Positions 25,856-37,319 of a stretch of DNA of 64,000 nucleotides are shown one piece after another. Where the stretch lies: assembly GCA_026120035.1 (NCBI GenBank), contig JALRME010000003.1:1178001-1242000 (forward strand), written 5' to 3'. The stretch's first letter is position 1. Each line of letters starts with the position of its first letter. A program made the position numbers and the translations under genes. This stretch comes from Coleophoma eucalyptorum. Taxonomy: Eukaryota; Ascomycota; Leotiomycetes; Helotiales; Dermateaceae. The notes under the pieces were generated by a model. That model was not told where the DNA came from. It saw nothing but the letters and a program-made list of their open reading frames with translations, and did no database searches.

Positions 25856-27231
25856 CTAGGAGAACTCAACAACTGCGTTACCCGTTACGGTAATCTGGTT
25901 CTCATTAGTTGTACTCAAGAATGGTGATAAAACAGTAGACTTACAGTGCATCCTGTGCTCGACTCTACGCCATTGAGATAGTATTTGCAGCCCGAGTACG
26001 AACACTTGCCAGAAACACCTCCAGTGATGGTGATGCTATAGTCAAGGCAGCCATCAGTGTTGGTTGGGCTGTTTTGGAATAGAGATAGGTAAGTGATTCC
26101 ACTTGAATCCTGTCCAAGACCCATGTTGGTTGGGGCCCAGTTGCCGATGTTTGTACCAGAAGTTCCCCACTTGCAAGCGTCAGTAATGTCGTATCCGCTG
26201 GGGTTGATGTAGTATTGTGCGGTGGTGGACGATCCCTCCCAGGTGTAAGATGTGGTGGAAGATGGGTTGCAGACTGCTTCGGATGCACCAGCAGCCACAG
26301 CAAGTGGAACAGTTTCGCTCTCGGTACCAGGGTAGTCAGTTCGGCAAATGGAGACGGTCTTGCTGAGCGAGTTCTTGACAGTGACACCACCAACACCTGC
26401 TACACACAGCGTCTTGTAAGTAGGACGGGAGAGCTCAAGTTTTCCGTCCGAGTTACAGTAAAGACCTCCGACAGATTGTCCGGTGGACCCCTGAGCAGTT
26501 GGCCATTGGGATTTTTCGTAACCAGCGGGGCAAGCATATGAACAGAAGGAGTTTGCGCTACATGGACCGGAGGTTCCAGTTACGATGCTGACGATATCAG
26601 TCGCAGCAGTGGTGTAGTCGGGAGTCTCTTGAATTCCAGTCCATCCACCAAGACCAAGGTAGGTGTAAGAAATTGGTCCATAATCACTTGGGAAGGTACT
26701 GCAGTCCAGCTCACCACTTGGGAATTCTGCGTCGACACCAGTACCGGAAGAGCTGGTCGAGGAGGAAGTGGCAGCAGCCGATGTTGTGGTGGCCGCCTCG
26801 CTGGTTGAGGTGGTAGTTGGAGCAACGGAGGTCGAGGTGGAAGATGTTGTTGGTGCAACATAGGTGGATGTCGATGAAGATGAGGAAGAAGACTTCACCT
26901 GGTAAAATTGAGCTGCCTCGGCGGTAGAGCTAGAGCTTGGGGTAGGAGTCGCAGAAGTAGATGTCGATGGAATGACGGTGGTGATGGTGTCTCCAACGAC
27001 GACCAAGCTTCCGTCCTTGAGTCCGGCCTCGACTTCCTCCCAGGAGAGTGTTTGTCCTCCCATCTCATACACAGTGGTGGTTGGGCCAGCTGCCGTCTCG
27101 GCGGTGACAGTGAGGTCGCGCTGCTCGACGGGAGAGCCACGGCGCCCGGGATGGCGATGCCCGTGACGGTGGTGTTGGGCTGTGACCAGGCCCGCAGCGC
27201 TGCTGAGGAGCGCGATTGTGGAGAACTTCAT
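25856..27231 (-). CDS. SUN-family secreted beta-glucosidase-like wall protein (GH132)
   Basis: Secreted cell-wall protein of the SUN4/SIM1/UTH1 family, 441 residues in two exons (27231-25945, 25894-25856; 50-nt intron with GTAAGT donor, last exon coding 12 residues). A signal peptide is visible at residues 1-18 (MKFSTIALLSSAAGLVTA). A His-rich stretch and a long Ser/Thr/Ala linker (about 90-165, probably heavily O-glycosylated) precede the C-terminal SUN domain with its conserved cysteines (DCSTFPSDYG, GPCSANSFCSYACPAGYEKS, CSYSGCKYYLNG). Family members act in septation, wall remodelling and cell separation, with glucan-binding or glucanase activity reported. The 3' exon is easy to miss: reading through the intron gives a wrong tail. 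Confidence 0.93.
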
Positions 27232-30200
27232 TGTGAAGAAGTGAATTCGTGGAATAGCAATAGATTCAAACGAGGGACCAAAGTCTTGCTGAAACTACCG
27301 TGCTGGGAAGATGTTGTAGAAAGCGAGAATTGGATCAAGGATGTCGAGGTCGAAAGGGCTATTAGTTGGCCACAGTTAGCATTCCTATCGCCGTCAAACG
27401 CGCATGGTCGACCAAGACGGTGGAACATAAGAAGATCAGAATCAATGATTAGGCTTCTCTCTCTCGCGCTCGATGACAGTAGCTGTTTCAATATTGAAGG
27501 GTAGTAGTATAAAAAGAAGAAAACAACAAGTGGGTAGATGATGATGAGATGGTTTGGGTTGATCACGGCAGCACATACATTGACAGGTCGACCCGACGAA
27601 GTTCGTATGATGCAGACGAAAGTTTGGAGATGGCGGGAAGGTTTTTTGAATTTCTGATTGGAATGGATTCGCTGTGTTGATCGCCGAAGTGAAATCGAGA
27701 TTAAGTCGCTGCTATTCCAAATGAATGTGATAGAGAGCAAGCACTCTCAAGTTGGAGGAAGGGCTGGGAGGAGGAGAGAGAGGGAGGGAGAGGAAGAAGA
27801 AAGATCGTGGGATAGTGACGCTTCAAGAGCAAACACAGGATGTTGACAATGGGCAGTGGTGGAGAAGGGAATGAATGAAATACCGACAGGGGGGAGGATG
27901 GAAACAAGAAAGGAGCGAAATTATCGAGGTGAGAGCAAGCGCACAGGATTGGATGATTGGAGCGTCTGCGACTGGGCACGACTAGGAAAGCGAGCGAGCC
28001 AGGGGGTGGGAAAGTAGACGACCGACTAGGGTGCGGCTAGGGTCGAGCCAGGCTAGCGACCGACGACTGGAGGGGGGAGAGAAGGGCAGAAAGGGCAGGA
28101 GAGGCAACGGGCGAAAGTCAACGTGGAGATTTGCAGCGTTGCAGCTCCCGAGTCACGCTGTGAGTGGCTGCACCTTACGTTGGCGTTCGTCCCAACTCGG
28201 ACAAGGGCGGGTCAGTAGTCAGCGGCGACGACAGACAGGACGACCGCTGTGCAGCCGTTCGGGGGGGGCTATCCAGGTACCAGACAGGGATGCCCTCCAG
28301 TGTGTTCGTGGCTGTTGCAGTCCGGCTTGCGACTCTCTTGGCCTGTGCTGCACTGGCTGTACTGTCCGTCCTTTCCAGATTGGCTTGGGGGAGGATAATA
28401 ATAAAACATTCGAGATGAGGTTGCGAGATCATCTGGCGCTGCGCATCGCGTCTGCGCTGGCTTGGCGACTGCGCAACTGCACAACTCAATCGCCGTCGGT
28501 CATTCATTCCTCTTATGATTGCCCATTCCTGCTGGCCACCTGGATTACCTGAGAGCCCCCTTGCCCGTCAAGCGAGCTGTTCATCTGAAGTTACGGTGCC
28601 CTACCGACGGTCGCTAGCCTCCTTTACGATTGATTCATCAGAGGGAAGCGCTGATCCAGAGGCCGTGCTGAGGGGGGGATAGTAGACTGGACGATGCTGG
28701 ATGGTGATATGATGCGATGTGATGTGATGTGATTTCTTCCCTCTCCTCTCCTCCACCCTACCAGCCTACTCCGTACTCACTCACTTGCTCAAAAGGGGCC
28801 GGAGCTTGAACACCCAATCTCGCTTGTCCCCCCGCCCTACCAAATTTCTCCCGTGCCCTTCCTTGCAAGCCTCCCTTCGCTCACCCAGTCCAGTCCAAAA
28901 ATGAAATGAACACTGCAGCTATTTGGGCTCCTCTCATGATCTTATCGCTCTTATCCATCCCGTCGTCAGCTCGTGGGTCTTCTGTCGGCCAACGCTCTCC
29001 TAATCCAGCAGAGAGGCGACGACGACTTACAAGACCTCATTTACATGTCTCATTCTCATTCTAAAAGTGTTGAAGCTATTCGAGCTGGCAGTATCTGTCT
29101 TAGACTTCATTGCGCGTAAGCATGGCCAGCGGCTATAGCATCGACGCGAAAGACTTACCACTATTTCAGTCAGTTAATTTCCCACGACCTCTCTGCGCTC
29201 CCAGGGTTCTTGGTCCTTTTCTGCTCTGTGCTTCATCGCCCTCAAGTTTACCGTACATTATCCCACCCGCCCTCTCGCCCATCCATCTGCCGGTCAAGCC
29301 AATGCCCCATGTTTGCCCGAATTGGTACGAGAGATCTTCCAAAGGTAATCTTCCAAGTCGTGCTAGAGATGGGCAACTAACTATTGCCACACGGCCATGC
29401 CGTAACTTCAAGAAGCGCTGAAGTCGCAATACAACCCAGCACTGAATGCGATAGCTCTACTCTCATGATATCAACAACGATGTTACTGTAGGCTATTTTT
29501 TGCACCAACCGGTTCACACCGTTGCTGGGCCTAAGAGACGGATCTCCAAAGCTCAAACAATCTAAAGATTTTGACTTCTTGCGCCTCCACTGGTTCCTGA
29601 CTAGAGTCCCAAGGATCTTGCTTCATTGGCTCGTCCGCAGTCCGGGTGGCGCAAGGGCTTGCATAGCCGATCGTCGCTGGAATTATGCACGCCAGGATAA
29701 AGTACATTAACATTGCAGTACAGATGAACTGTTGGACATTATTGGCCCAGCGATGTCGATCCTCCTCGCATATTGTTGTTGCGTTGCATGACAACGTGAG
29801 TGAGAACAAAACACCACATGGGATGCCATGAACACAAGCACGTACTACCTGTACACTTCGTGGCCAGCAGACACCACGGCGCCTGGGCTTTCTACAACCA
29901 AACATGCAGACTGTCTATCGTCATTGCTAAGCCTACGTCCAGTCTCTCTCTCTCGACGCTGGGAGCAAACCCATTCTCTTAGCAACGCTGCAGTGCATCC
30001 CTAACTTCATGACACAAGTCATGAAGAACATTCTCCAGTTCCCTTCATCATTGATCTGGAAGATCGAAGACACCACAAACACGCACCAGGCGAGGCTCGA
30101 CCTGCATGTATGGCGAGGTGGAATCTGCGAGAGTTCAGCCCAAGCTGCACGGCATTCCAACTTGCCAGGTCTCGTTCACGCTCGCTGAAGCTCGAAAATG

Positions 30201-31353
30201 ACGACAAGTGCATGCCAAGAGATCGGCCCGTTGCAACCCACTTAGATTGCATCGAGATCTGTCTGCCGGGAGTTTACAGTTATACTTCTAGCGGTTCCCA
30301 TTGCTATTGTCCGATCTCAGACTCCCTACATGCTGTAGGGAGTCTTCAGAGTTCGGATGATCCCTCCGGCCAGAAAATCTCCTACTCCGCCAAACTTCTG
30401 GAATCCGTAGTTAATTGCTCCATGTCATACACACAAATGCAACATACCTTACGAAAAGCCACATCTCGGGACTTCATGCTTCTATACGTCTATCGCCTCC
30501 ACGAAGCCTCACGTGCGAAGTTGCCGTTATAGGGACCTGGTGTTTACATTCAAGTGGAACTATGATGTCGACTCGTATCTGCAACAATAGTCTTTGAATG
30601 CTGTCACTTTTTCTCTTTACAGAACGAGCCTCCTCCTGCGGCTGAGTTCTCGTATCGATTTCGTAAAGTGCATGGAACATCGTTTCCTTTGCATGAAATG
30701 CTATGCAAGGCAATGCAATCCTTCGCCTATACATCCGTAAGGCTACCCCGTGACCATGTGCGGATACACACAGTTCCCGCATGATCTTTCGGAGTTCGGA
30801 AACATCCAGTCTACTCTGACAAGCGTCAAGATTAATGTTGTTCGTGTGGCTAAATATGACGCTCGCATCTGGCAATAAGATGCAGCTCAAGCGCAATAGC
30901 ATAGCTATTGTAAAGAAAGTGGAGTATCGTGCATTTTATTTGATATCTTTTGCAAGGTCCTCTGCTCTTAATCTTTCGCCTTTGTCATAATCGTCTCGAG
31001 TGGTTTTTCGGATAGTGCGGCTCCTTCTTGTGGCGCTCGAGATAGCATTCTCAGTACTCCTTTGCTTGCTACCTCGGAATAGGAGTACATAAGTATCATT
31101 CTGGTTGGTATTTGATGTATCTTCTGCTCAGATGGTTTCAACTTCGTATCAATTGCTGTGGATACGAGACATCTGCAGATCTCATGTGTCCTATATAGCT
31201 TGTTTCTGGAGATGGGTCTGAACAGGCCTAGAGTTGAAGATTTGAGGACAAAGTCCGAAGTGGAGTATTAGATCAAGGTAATTGATTGCTAGCTGGTCAA
31301 CTTCGTGGCTTTTGTTAAACATCTATGCAAGGACACCTCCTTAGTGAAGAATA
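27232..31353. other. Gene-poor region upstream of the SUN-family gene
   Basis: About 4 kb with no supported gene. The first 1.5 kb, up to roughly 28.8 kb, is GC-richer and probably promoter. It has pentamer repeats of GATGT at about 28715-28730. Further on, minus-strand open frames at 29531-29905 (containing a hydrophobic stretch FICTAMLMYFILACIIPA) and 30474-30902 are protein-like but could not be joined to each other or to a family. Confidence 0.45.
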
Positions 31354-32172
31354 TCATATGTAATGCAGGCTGGAAAGTAAAAAGGATATTCTATTGGATT
31401 CAAGATGTGCATTATGCGTACAGATCATTTTCAATGCCAGGTGACTCTAAATAGAAAATATTAGAGATTAACGCCTCCCGTCTTCCGTACTTACACATAT
31501 ATCCTCTACCATGGCTTCAATATCTAGTTTTTCCCGAAGAAAGGCCTCACAGATCAGGATGAGTGGCCTCCAAGGATAAAATAAAGCTGGCAATGGAGAG
31601 ACTGAGAAGTTCAAGTATAGTATTGCATCGCACATTTCCATAATTAGAAGCTCTCCAGGCAGGCCAAGATAAAGAAGGTGTTGACTGAACACTTCACAAA
31701 ATCTAGAAGATTTGTAGAGTGTTTAATCTCAAGCCCTTTAAAGGGGGCTGTATTGAACCAAAGTCTCCGTTGGACATATCCTACAAGCATATGATTACAT
31801 ACGAACTGTAGTGTAGCTTAGCAGTTATATACAATAAGCCAGTCATAGACTTAATCCTGATTCGATGAGAGACTCAAATATCCCAAGAAATACTCTAAGA
31901 GCCGTCAGCGTTACCAATGGTAATGCAGCGCTTGGGCTGGTCACTACAGTTTACCAGAGGATGTAAAAATCTGTTGACGTCTTTCAAAGCGGCTGTTCAG
32001 AGTAAAGAAACCGATTAGACATGCGCCGGGACAGAGAGATACTTGCATAGTGTAAATGTAACGAAGTTCAAGGGTGCTTGGTAAGAGGCTGAACAGTGTC
32101 CGAAATAGAATGCGTAGAAAATCTAGCAGAACTATTGCCCAACAAAGTATTTGGATTGAACAACAGGATTAC
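31354..32172 (-). pseudogene. Possible degenerate multi-exon gene of unknown family
   Basis: Minus-strand protein-like segments in AT-rich DNA. A stop-free run from about 32172 to 31947 contains LRILFRTLFSLLPSTLELRY. An overlapping frame after a putative acceptor near 32000 reads ALKDVNRFLHPLVN, faintly like the end of an F-box. A lower segment (about 31720-31495) contains LYLGLPGELLIMEM and is followed by a good 48-nt intron (31494-31447, donor GTAAGT, acceptor TAG) and a 30-codon last exon ending at 31354. Stops and frame changes separate the segments. F-box-like is only a guess; it could also be chance open frames. Confidence 0.25.
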
Positions 32173-33226
32173 GTATGAGCCACAAGTGCAAAAATTGCAT
32201 ATTTGATAAATCGCTTGATGATAACATGCGGAAGAGCGGTTTTGTCATGAGAAAATGGCAGCATGTGTCTATTAAACATAAGGGGTATTAGGCCGCTAGT
32301 CGGTTGGGTTTGAGAATTGAAAGGCACCCTCGTCTTTTGAAATAGTTAATGCTCACTTACTGGCCATTAATCCTTCCTACCCAGGCTCCTTTGCTTATCT
32401 GCATCAAGCACGGTACCATTTCCTCGTTCGACCGAAGAGGAAGCTCTCGTCTAAAGCAGAGGCTTCAAGCGCATCCTTAGTCGAAGCCTTTTCCAATATC
32501 AAAATAATCAAACAAATTTATGATATGGAAGTAAGGAGCTGTGCCTACCTACAACTATGACTTTCTAGAAATAGAGGGCATACTCTTATACCATCTAAGG
32601 CGGCTTATCCACTTCGGAAGGGGTTTAACCGTATTTCTCGCCTACAACTTTATAACTAGCTCTATCTATCGCAGCGAGACCAAAATATTCTTCTGTGTTA
32701 TCATTTTCCTCTTCGTGGGTTTATATTTAGGTATCAATAGCAGAAGAAATAACGTAACTAGTTTGAGGAACTTCAGCGTGCAATGAGAGTGCCCCCGCAC
32801 CGGTAAGCACTTCCTTGGTGGCCATTTCATGGACTGTAATTAACATTCTGCCATAGCGAAGCTTAAGAAGTAAAAAAGTCAAAGATATTGAAATAAAGAA
32901 TGGTGGTAAAGCAGAGTGAATGTATACAGTATAAACGCCATTAAGAGACTGGGTACTTTGGTCAAACTCCTAATTTTAGAATGGCAAGCCATGAAGCTCC
33001 GTATATCAATCGCTTAATTAACTAGCATAGTCTTGGCATGGCGTGAGCGAGTATCTCATACACCATATCCCACTTTATCATACCCAAGAGCTGTCATTGG
33101 GTGTCTTCACCGAGACTAAGTGGGAGCATCATTAGGACCTTGTTACCGCCTCGAAAGTTGAGAGAATATATGTCAGGCATTTTTCTGCAGATTTCACAAT
33201 CTTTTGCTCGATCATTATTATTGAAA
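32173..33226. other. AT-rich intergenic region
   Basis: No gene seen. The open frame at 32541-32786 is AT-rich with chance-like hydrophobic composition. The final stretch up to 33226 should contain the promoter of the GH3 gene; its open frame extends upstream of the chosen ATG without family similarity. Confidence 0.5.
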
Positions 33227-35011
33227 ATGCCGGAAACATGGCCATACCGAGATGCTTCCCTTTCCATCGATGAAAGGGTTGATGACCTCCTTTCTCGCAT
33301 GACTCTCTCTGAAAAGTCGGGGCAGTTGTTTCATAACATGATTTCCATCGGACCAAACGGCGAACTGTCGCCAGGAAATGCAGCATATGGAATCCCCAGC
33401 ACAGAGGAACTCGTGCAGTCGAGATTGATGACCCATTTAAATCTGGTGGGTGCTATCAATGATGCTCGACTAGCCGCCGAATGGTACAACCGCCTGCAAA
33501 AACTGGCTCTCTCCACTCGACTTGGCATTCCTATTACTCTCTCCACGGATCCAAGAAACCATTTTGAAGACAATGTCGGAACCGGCTCCAGGGCTGGGGT
33601 GTTTTCTCAATGGCCAGAGTCTCTCGGTTTTGCGGCTCTCCGCTCGACCGAACTTGTCCACTACTTCGCAAATATCTCAAGGCAGGAATATCTCGCTGTC
33701 GGCATTCGTTGTGCCCTGCACCCGCAAGTTGATCTTGCCACTGAACCGCGCTGGGCTCGCATCAATCAGACATTCGGTGAGGATGCTGACTTATCCTCCA
33801 AGCTCGTCCAAGCATATGTTCGTGGCTTTCAGGGCGACAGCCTTGGCAAGGAATCTGTCTCAGCAATGACCAAACACTTCCCTGGTGCAGGGCCTCAGAT
33901 GGACGGTGAAGATGCGCATTTCACCTACGGCCGCGAGCAAGTCTACCCAGGTAATAATCTTGAATACCACCTCAAACCATTTATCGCCGCAATTGAAGCT
34001 GGCACTTCGCAAATAATGCCTTACTATGGTATGCCCGTTGGGACCGAGTATGAAGAAGTCGGTTTCGCCTTCAACAAAGGTATCATACAAGGCATACTTC
34101 GTGACAAGCTTGGCTTTAAAGGGGTTATCTGCACAGATTGGGGGCTAATCACCGATGCAACGATTCTTGGCCAAGATATGCCGGCTCGTGCATGGGGTTG
34201 TGAAAGCCTCTCCGAAGTTCAACGCGCCAAAAAGATCCTTGATGCAGGCTGTGATCAGTTTGGTGGTGAGAGTCGTCCTGAACTGGTGATACAGCTTGTA
34301 GAATCAGGCGAAGTTCCTGAATCTCGTATTGACCAAAGCGTCCGCCGCATACTCCGAGAAAAATTCCAGCTAGGCTTGTTCGACAACCCTTTTGTGGACG
34401 TCGAGGCTGCAGCAAAGATTGTGGGCAAAGACTCATTCCGTGCGCAAGGAATGGCTACTCAATGCCGTTCATTTACTCTTCTCAAGAATGATAACGCTAT
34501 TCTGCCAATACGTATCTCCGATGAGCCCCTCAAACTTTACCTTGAGGGTCTATCATTAGACCTTTTAAAAACCCGCCTCTCCAAGCAAAATATCGAACTG
34601 GTTTCCAGCCCAGGCGACGCTAATCTCGCTCTCCTCCGCCTCAAATGCCCCTACGAACCCAGACCCGGTGGATTTGAAAAGAAGTTCCACAGTGGCTCAC
34701 TTTCCTATTCCCAGTCCGAGCTGGCACGTCTGCAAAGCATATTCTCCTCATGCCCGACCATTGTCGATATCTACCTCGACCGGCCGGCCATTATCCCAGA
34801 AATTGCAGCCAGTTGCACCGCGCTGCTCGTCAACTACGGAGCTGAAGCAAGCGCATTTATCGATATTGTATTTGGAAAGGCAAGTCCAGAGGGCAAACTC
34901 CCTTTTGACTTACCTAGATCCATGGATGCTGTGAAGGCGAGCAGGAGTGATATGCCATATGATACTGCAGATGCCGTATTTAAGTTTGGCGATGGGTTGC
35001 GATATGTATGA
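33227..35011 (+). CDS. Glycoside hydrolase family 3 protein (beta-glucosidase/xylosidase-like), intronless
   Basis: Probable retaining beta-glycosidase of family GH3, 594 residues in a single exon. The N-terminal TIM barrel (about 10-360) carries ERVDDLLSRMTLSEKSGQL, KHFPGAGPQ and the catalytic-nucleophile loop VICTDWG with Asp304. The C-terminal alpha/beta sandwich follows (about 420-590, LLVNYGAEASAFIDIVFGK, EGKLPFDLPRS). No signal peptide, so probably cytosolic, unlike most secreted fungal GH3 enzymes. I chose ATG 33227 (MPETWPYRDA) because the 42 upstream codons look non-conserved and that open frame begins with a non-ATG codon. The arrangement (FSQWPESLGF, LHPQVDLATEPRWARI, MPYYGMPVGTEYEEVGF) recalls intracellular bacterial, particularly actinobacterial, GH3 proteins. 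Lack of introns and isolation in AT-rich DNA fit horizontal origin, which remains an inference. Confidence 0.88.
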   Translation: MPETWPYRDASLSIDERVDDLLSRMTLSEKSGQLFHNMISIGPNGELSPGNAAYGIPSTEELVQSRLMTHLNLVGAINDARLAAEWYNRLQKLALSTRLGIPITLSTDPRNHFEDNVGTGSRAGVFSQWPESLGFAALRSTELVHYFANISRQEYLAVGIRCALHPQVDLATEPRWARINQTFGEDADLSSKLVQAYVRGFQGDSLGKESVSAMTKHFPGAGPQMDGEDAHFTYGREQVYPGNNLEYHLKPFIAAIEAGTSQIMPYYGMPVGTEYEEVGFAFNKGIIQGILRDKLGFKGVICTDWGLITDATILGQDMPARAWGCESLSEVQRAKKILDAGCDQFGGESRPELVIQLVESGEVPESRIDQSVRRILREKFQLGLFDNPFVDVEAAAKIVGKDSFRAQGMATQCRSFTLLKNDNAILPIRISDEPLKLYLEGLSLDLLKTRLSKQNIELVSSPGDANLALLRLKCPYEPRPGGFEKKFHSGSLSYSQSELARLQSIFSSCPTIVDIYLDRPAIIPEIAASCTALLVNYGAEASAFIDIVFGKASPEGKLPFDLPRSMDAVKASRSDMPYDTADAVFKFGDGLRYV

Positions 35012-36462
35012 GCGGTAGTGTCCCAGCCCAGCAGACAAGGCTTCAAAGCTGTGTTAGAAGTAGTACTCTAAATCATGGTTCTGCCCGGGGGTCACTCAAT
35101 TCTCTCAAATATCGTACCTTTTAGCTATCGTTTCTCCGTTTACTATGGCCTCCTATGCCCAAATTACATCTGCCTGAAGTACTACTGCTATTGCTTATAT
35201 GTTCAATGCCGATTTTTCATCCTGTCAAAGTCTGTTGATTCTGTTTTCTTCCATAGGGGGAGGCTAAGTTGCTCATCCTGCATATCCTGCATGCTTCGTT
35301 CTCTGTTGTTAGAAGCTATAACTTACCAACCTGCCTGATTCTTGTTTAATGGCCTCTATAGGAGACAGGTCGCAGCTAGCAAGGTTGCGTTTCGTTTCTG
35401 GTCTATATGGCTTCTACATAATCCTAACATAAAAGATATACACATCCAATATAGGAGGTAAAGGGTTACTGGCGCCTTAGTATCATCTGGATAGACATGG
35501 CTACCTCGACGGCTTGAAGGGCTAGTGTCTCTCAGAGGATACTGCTGTATATTCGATGAAAAGCTGGGGAATGTTGATCCACAAAGATTTGGAATTCTCA
35601 GCGACCTGGGTCATGCCATTATAGATTCTACTTCTAGACGTAGTGGACATGGAGCAATCTTCCTGTCCTGAATAGGCCCAACCAGGGAGGGGAGAGGCAG
35701 ATATAGCATTACAACACCAAATACGATCGCTTCAATAACAAATCCTTACCATGATATTTTAAATTTTTGAAATACGAATCATGTCCAAGAACTGTTGTTA
35801 TAAGGCTTTAAGGCGAATATTAAGCACATCTTGTTTGCTATTGTTGAAGCGTTGCAAATTCACCTCCAACTAGCGACAATCTTCTCGGTGTAAATTCGGT
35901 GAGATCATAGGAGTATCCACAATGCTAATAATACAATGAAATGCCTCCAGCCTGTGTTGGAAAATGCTGCTATTTGGATTAGCAAGAAAAGATTTCCTGG
36001 TCTCAATGACTGACATTAGCAAAAGCACAGCCTCCTCAAAACACGATTCTCCCAAACAACTCCACTCCGAATACATGTAAACTTTTCCAAAAAGTGAAGC
36101 CTATACTAAGCTATACATGGAAGCCATGCCATGTTACCTTCACTCTCCTACTGGATTAATTGAGTAGTTATGAAGGTCTGCAAATCGTGTTACACCCTCT
36201 CTCGCTAAACGGTTGGTAAAAGGGGGGGGTTAGTAGTAGGACAAGAAAGAGGAAGCAAAAACAAAAACAGTTTAACAAGGTCAGAAATCGAACCCGAGCA
36301 GTATGTACTGCCTAATTTCTAATCTTCATACCCTTCTTCCACCTCTTCCTTAACAACTTCCTAGCCATTTTTCCTTTGTTTTTTCTCTTGCCTTTCCTGT
36401 TCGGTGGTCGTAAATTTCGATTCCTATAAATTCTTCCAATCATCCTCATCAGGTTTATCTAA
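35012..36462. other. AT-rich intergenic region with decayed C-terminal tail of the next gene
   Basis: No intact gene. A G8 run lies near 36222. Minus-strand reading from about 36459 to 36321 shows an acidic, charged tail-like translation beginning DKPDEDDWKNL and ending VKEEVEEGYED, interrupted by two in-frame TAG codons. An alternative frame reached by splicing is open but strongly basic. This may be the broken C-terminus of the Gfd2-like gene at 36463-37319. Confidence 0.4.
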
Positions 36463-37319
36463 TCAGATTGTTAAATCAAGCATCGTAGACTGGGCTATTG
36501 CTTGTAAGACTGATAGTAATACTTGTTGTAGTCCAGTCAAAGTTACATTATTCTCCGAGTCCTTGACAACGAGCATAAGCAATGCCCGCAGACTAAAATT
36601 GGCATCATTACCACCTATATGTGGGTATTTAAATGGGTATCCAAGAATTGTTACGATTTTCTCTAAGCTCTGTCGACGGATTACTTGAAGAATTGTTTGA
36701 GATGCCTTTTGTATGTCAATGACACAAACAGGAAGAAGTTCTATACCGATATTCTTGAGGAAAAAGAGGTTTTGATGACCACTGCGTACCATCTGAGTCA
36801 GCACGTGCTGAAAACCGAATTAGATACCATATACCTACGAACCACCAGCACAATATTCCGATCTGTAGCAATGATAGCATTGAAATTGGCCTTGATCTCA
36901 CCCGCAAGTAATATCTCACTTTCTCCGAAGAGGAATCTTCTCGAGGCCGTTGCACAGTAGTTTTCAGCTCCACCACAAAGATTGTACGCCGTAAGAGCAT
37001 CTGCCGTTTGCTTTGCATATGACTCCTTGGTAGTGGAAAATATAGATGGTAGGGATCCTGTGTCAAAAATAGCCAAGCCAACCTGGAATTTCTTAGATAG
37101 ATCCATTTGCTTTCCATCATTGGCAAGTGGTACTTCAACGTCAAGTGCGATGAGAATTACATCCTTTATCGTGGATCCTAGGAGTGTTGGCAGGGCCAGA
37201 AGGCGTTGTGGTAGTAGGGTTTCTGGTGGTGAAATGTTGTCCAAGCCGAATATACAGCGAAGCCATGGGGTTTCCTCTCGAAATGTTTCTTTGTGGTACA
37301 TCGTCGTGTTTTCTGACAT
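36463..37319 (-). CDS. Gfd2/YDR514C-like DEDDh nuclease-domain protein, probably decaying
   Basis: Two exons (37319-36835 and 36781-36463) joined by a 53-nt intron with donor GTATAT, branch GCTGACTC and acceptor CAG; the splice restores one frame of about 267 residues. The RNase H-like DEDDh exonuclease fold of fungal Gfd2/YDR514C-like proteins is suggested by LIALDVEV (DxE of Exo I), FDTGSLPSIFS, RRFLFGESEILL, NIVLV before the Exo II region, IDIQKASQ, and YPHIGGNDANFSLRALLML (matching the H-x4-D Exo III element). The Exo II aspartate is not evident: the matching place reads GHQNLFFL. The C-terminus ends at a TGA, with tail-like sequence continuing beyond stops. ATG 37319 is the first true ATG. 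Activity is doubtful. Confidence 0.5.

Noticed and set aside
32541..32786. AT-rich open frame with apparent membrane segments
   Set aside because: Hydrophobic residues arise from T-rich codons in AT-rich DNA; no recognisable motif.
36265..36345. tRNA-like B box on the minus strand (GGGTTCGATTT with a weak T-arm stem)
   Set aside because: No matching A box and no complementary 5' acceptor strand at the right distance; the bases overlap the tail-like remnant of the Gfd2-like gene.
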